This document shows positions 24,024 through 25,173 of a DNA stretch of 25,173 nucleotides, one piece after another. Position numbers and translations under genes: made by a program. Under the pieces are notes generated by a model. It searched no databases. It was given only the letters and a program-made list of their open reading frames with translations, and was not told where the DNA came from. Location: assembly GCA_964624625.1 (NCBI GenBank), contig CAZUXW010000045.1, forward strand, positions 1 to 25,173. Direction: 5' to 3'. How positions within the stretch are numbered: position 1 is the stretch's first letter; every line of letters begins with the position of its first letter. This DNA comes from PALSA-1180 sp964624625. GTDB taxonomy: Bacteria; Oederibacteriota; Muellerivitia; Muellerivitales; Muellerivitaceae.

Positions 24024-24725
24024 ATGAACGGCATTACCTTTATCCTTTTCGCGGTAATTCTGGTGGGGGCCGCCAAGGGTTGGCGGTTTTTTTTGGAAAC
24101 CACCGATGATTTCAAGGCCATCCGGCTTTTGGAGCCTTGGTTTTGGTTTTTGTTCCTGAACCTGGTCTTGAGTTGGGTGACGGGAAATTATGACTACCGA
24201 TTTGTTTTAGTGGGACTCCTGATCCAACTGGCCCTCAGCGCTTGGTTCGCGATTTCCATCGGTTGGATCATCCAAGCCTGCCCCCATAAAACCGGGGTAT
24301 TGCTCCAAAGCTTGTTCGTCAGGGGCAAGACCTTGAAATTTTGCCACCGGTGTGGAACCAGGCTGCCAAAAGAAACCCATGCGCATTTAATTAAGGATAA
24401 TTCCTGGACTTATTTTTTGTTTCAAATGCCCCCCCATTTATTGGAGTATGTTGTTTTTTGGACCGCCCAATCCCTGATGGTGTTAATCTCCCTTTTTTTT
24501 GTCCTGAAATTCCTGAGGAAACCCAATCTACAACAGGACGCCCTTTTGGCCGCGGTCATTTTGGTTATTTTGGCGCCTCCCACGATTTATTTTTTAGGGA
24601 GGTTTCGGAAATATTTATCGGATACCAAGGGATTGATTTGGTGGGGGGATTTAAAAAACTCCTTTTTGGTTTGGACCCTGGTCCTTTTCATCCTTTGGGG
24701 ATTGGTCCAATTATCCCTCAGGTAG
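24024..24725 (+). CDS. Multi-spanning membrane protein with one CxxC knuckle
   Basis: No family is recognised. The 233 residues have about six hydrophobic spans. Between the third and fourth lies a basic loop KTLKFCHRCGTRLPKETHAH. The CHRCG knuckle resembles half of a zinc ribbon; nearby histidines (ETHAHL) and an upstream Cys (QACPHK) could complete a metal site. The ATG follows GAGG by five bases. It begins 37 nt after the second glycosyltransferase and is probably the last gene of that operon, since a strong promoter lies just downstream. Confidence 0.75.
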   Translation: MNGITFILFAVILVGAAKGWRFFLETTDDFKAIRLLEPWFWFLFLNLVLSWVTGNYDYRFVLVGLLIQLALSAWFAISIGWIIQACPHKTGVLLQSLFVRGKTLKFCHRCGTRLPKETHAHLIKDNSWTYFLFQMPPHLLEYVVFWTAQSLMVLISLFFVLKFLRKPNLQQDALLAAVILVILAPPTIYFLGRFRKYLSDTKGLIWWGDLKNSFLVWTLVLFILWGLVQLSLR

Positions 24726-24746
24726 TACGGCCGCGGCACTGCCAGC

Positions 24747-24775
24747 TTGACAAATTCCCCGGGGATGGGTATATT
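24747..24775 (+). promoter_or_regulatory. Near-consensus sigma-70 promoter of a miniature gene
   Basis: TTGACA (24747-24752, perfect), a 17-base spacer and TATATT (24770-24775, five of six) form the best promoter in the window. Transcription should begin near 24780, giving about 30 nt of leader before the small open reading frame at 24813. Confidence 0.8.
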
Positions 24776-24812
24776 TACGAACCTCAGTAGTTATTATTTT
24801 AGGAGAAAATGA

Positions 24813-24890
24813 ATGTCCTTCGGAATCGCGACAACTCTACTTCTTTTGGTACTCGTAGTAGTTTTGCGTCCGGAGGCGGATCGCTCCTAA
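24813..24890 (+). CDS. 25-residue single-span membrane peptide
   Basis: ATG 24813 has AGGAG at 24801-24805, seven bases upstream, an excellent ribosome binding site. The product MSFGIATTLLLLVLVVVLRP followed by EADRS is a single hydrophobic helix with a short charged tail. Length and the LRPE ending recall KdpF, the tiny subunit of the Kdp potassium pump, but no kdpA follows, so this is resemblance only. An overlapping 61-codon frame starting at 24809 is rejected, because its start is too close to the binding site and it reads through the terminator. The gene sits alone between a strong promoter and a strong terminator. It could also be a regulatory RNA that happens to hold this frame. Confidence 0.55.
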   Translation: MSFGIATTLLLLVLVVVLRPEADRS

Positions 24891-24901
24891 CGACGGCTAC
24901 C

Positions 24902-24943
24902 AAGCCGCGGGGCCCGCTTCAAACGGGCTACCGCGGCTTTTTT
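24902..24943 (+). terminator. Strong intrinsic terminator
   Basis: AAGCCGCGG (24902-24910) pairs perfectly with CCGCGGCTT (24931-24939). An inner GCCCG/CGGGC stem (24912-24916 with 24924-24928) has a seven-base loop CTTCAAA and small bulges between the stems. Six Ts (24938-24943) follow, then G and four more Ts. It ends the miniature unit about 12 nt after its stop codon and also insulates the next gene. Confidence 0.92.
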
Positions 24944-25114
24944 GTTTTAAGGCCAAGTATCCCACCGAAGCAAAACCCCAAAACATTGGATTAAAAGCCT
25001 TTTTGAGAGGTTCGGGAGCCTTTTAACCCTGAATTAGCCTCGAAAAAGGCTGGAATTATTGTAAAATCTGGGTCTTTCACGTCCGATAGGCGACAGACCG
25101 CAAGGGAGAAAACG

Positions 25115-25173
25115 ATGGCTAAGAACAAACTAAAAACCGGGGCTCAAATGGTGGTGGATGTCCTGGTGGATGA
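25115..25173 (+). CDS. ilvB: Acetolactate synthase large subunit-type protein, N-terminus (partial)
   Basis: Nineteen codons are visible, MAKNKLKTGAQMVVDVLVDE-like. The pattern TGAQMVVDVLVDE matches the start of the thiamine-diphosphate-binding domain of acetolactate synthase, the first enzyme of branched-chain amino acid synthesis. AAGGGAGA lies just upstream of the ATG. The 5' region has a TAAAAT hexamer at 25062-25067 as a possible -10 box without a clear -35. Other ThDP enzymes share this N-terminus, so the symbol is tentative. Confidence 0.6.
   Translation, partial: MAKNKLKTGAQMVVDVLVD

Noticed and set aside
24747..24890. The small peptide as a true KdpF with a Kdp operon
   Set aside because: Only the hydrophobic pattern and LRPE resemble KdpF; the next gene is an acetolactate-synthase type, not kdpA.
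24809..24994. 61-codon frame starting four bases before the miniature gene
   Set aside because: Its ATG is only three bases from the AGGAG site, the product is Ser/Gly/Arg-rich without domain character, and it runs through the intrinsic terminator hairpin.
25071..25099. GGTCT/AGACC pairing upstream of ilvB as a leader attenuator or T-box
   Set aside because: The stem is five bases with a long loop; no T-box motif, leader peptide or terminator follows.

Overview
The window is a bacterial chromosome segment from a genome of moderate GC content with compact operons. Its first 15.4 kb is one nearly gapless ribosomal-protein supercluster, all on the + strand. The 3' end of tuf is followed by the S10 block (rpsJ to rpsQ), the spc block (rplN to secY), adk-map-infA-rpmJ, and the alpha block (rpsM-rpsK-rpsD-rpoA-rplQ). 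Start and stop codons often overlap, and several genes begin with GTG or TTG. I see no convincing terminator or promoter inside this run. The order is conserved across many bacterial phyla, so it does not identify the organism. S14, S4, L24, L36 and Adk all carry Cys-based zinc sites. Exported proteins, FG-GAP repeats with a FlgD/T9SS-like C-terminal module, and homing-endonuclease-associated repeats would fit a Gram-negative member of a poorly cultivated phylum. I cannot place it further.

The second part (15.4 to 18.3 kb) is accessory. It holds a small exported protein whose good sigma-70-type promoter lies so close to the ATG that the mRNA may be leaderless. Next comes a stretch of about 700 bp that looks like a decayed lipoprotein-type gene read in one frame. 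Then comes a 508-residue exported FG-GAP/VCBS-like beta-propeller protein.

Convergent to the last gene is a 168-residue protein made of two helix-turn-helix-like repeats of the homing-endonuclease-associated type, with no nuclease. Its AT-rich upstream region (18.8 to 19.1 kb) holds four exact 10-bp-phased TATGAT repeats that coincide with candidate divergent promoters. This is a candidate autoregulatory switch.

From 19.1 to 24.7 kb runs a membrane-protein operon: a multi-spanning protein of unknown function, two paralogous GT39/ArnT-like polytopic glycosyltransferases with soluble TPR-like C-termini, and a second multi-spanning protein with a single CxxC motif.

The last 450 bp contains a complete miniature transcription unit missed by size cut-offs: a TTGACA-N17-TATATT promoter, a strong ribosome binding site, a 25-codon single-span membrane peptide and a strong intrinsic terminator. 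The start of an acetolactate-synthase-type gene closes the window. The most notable observations are this miniature gene, the phased-repeat divergent promoter, and an altered, one-residue-longer version of the most conserved loop of ribosomal protein L2.
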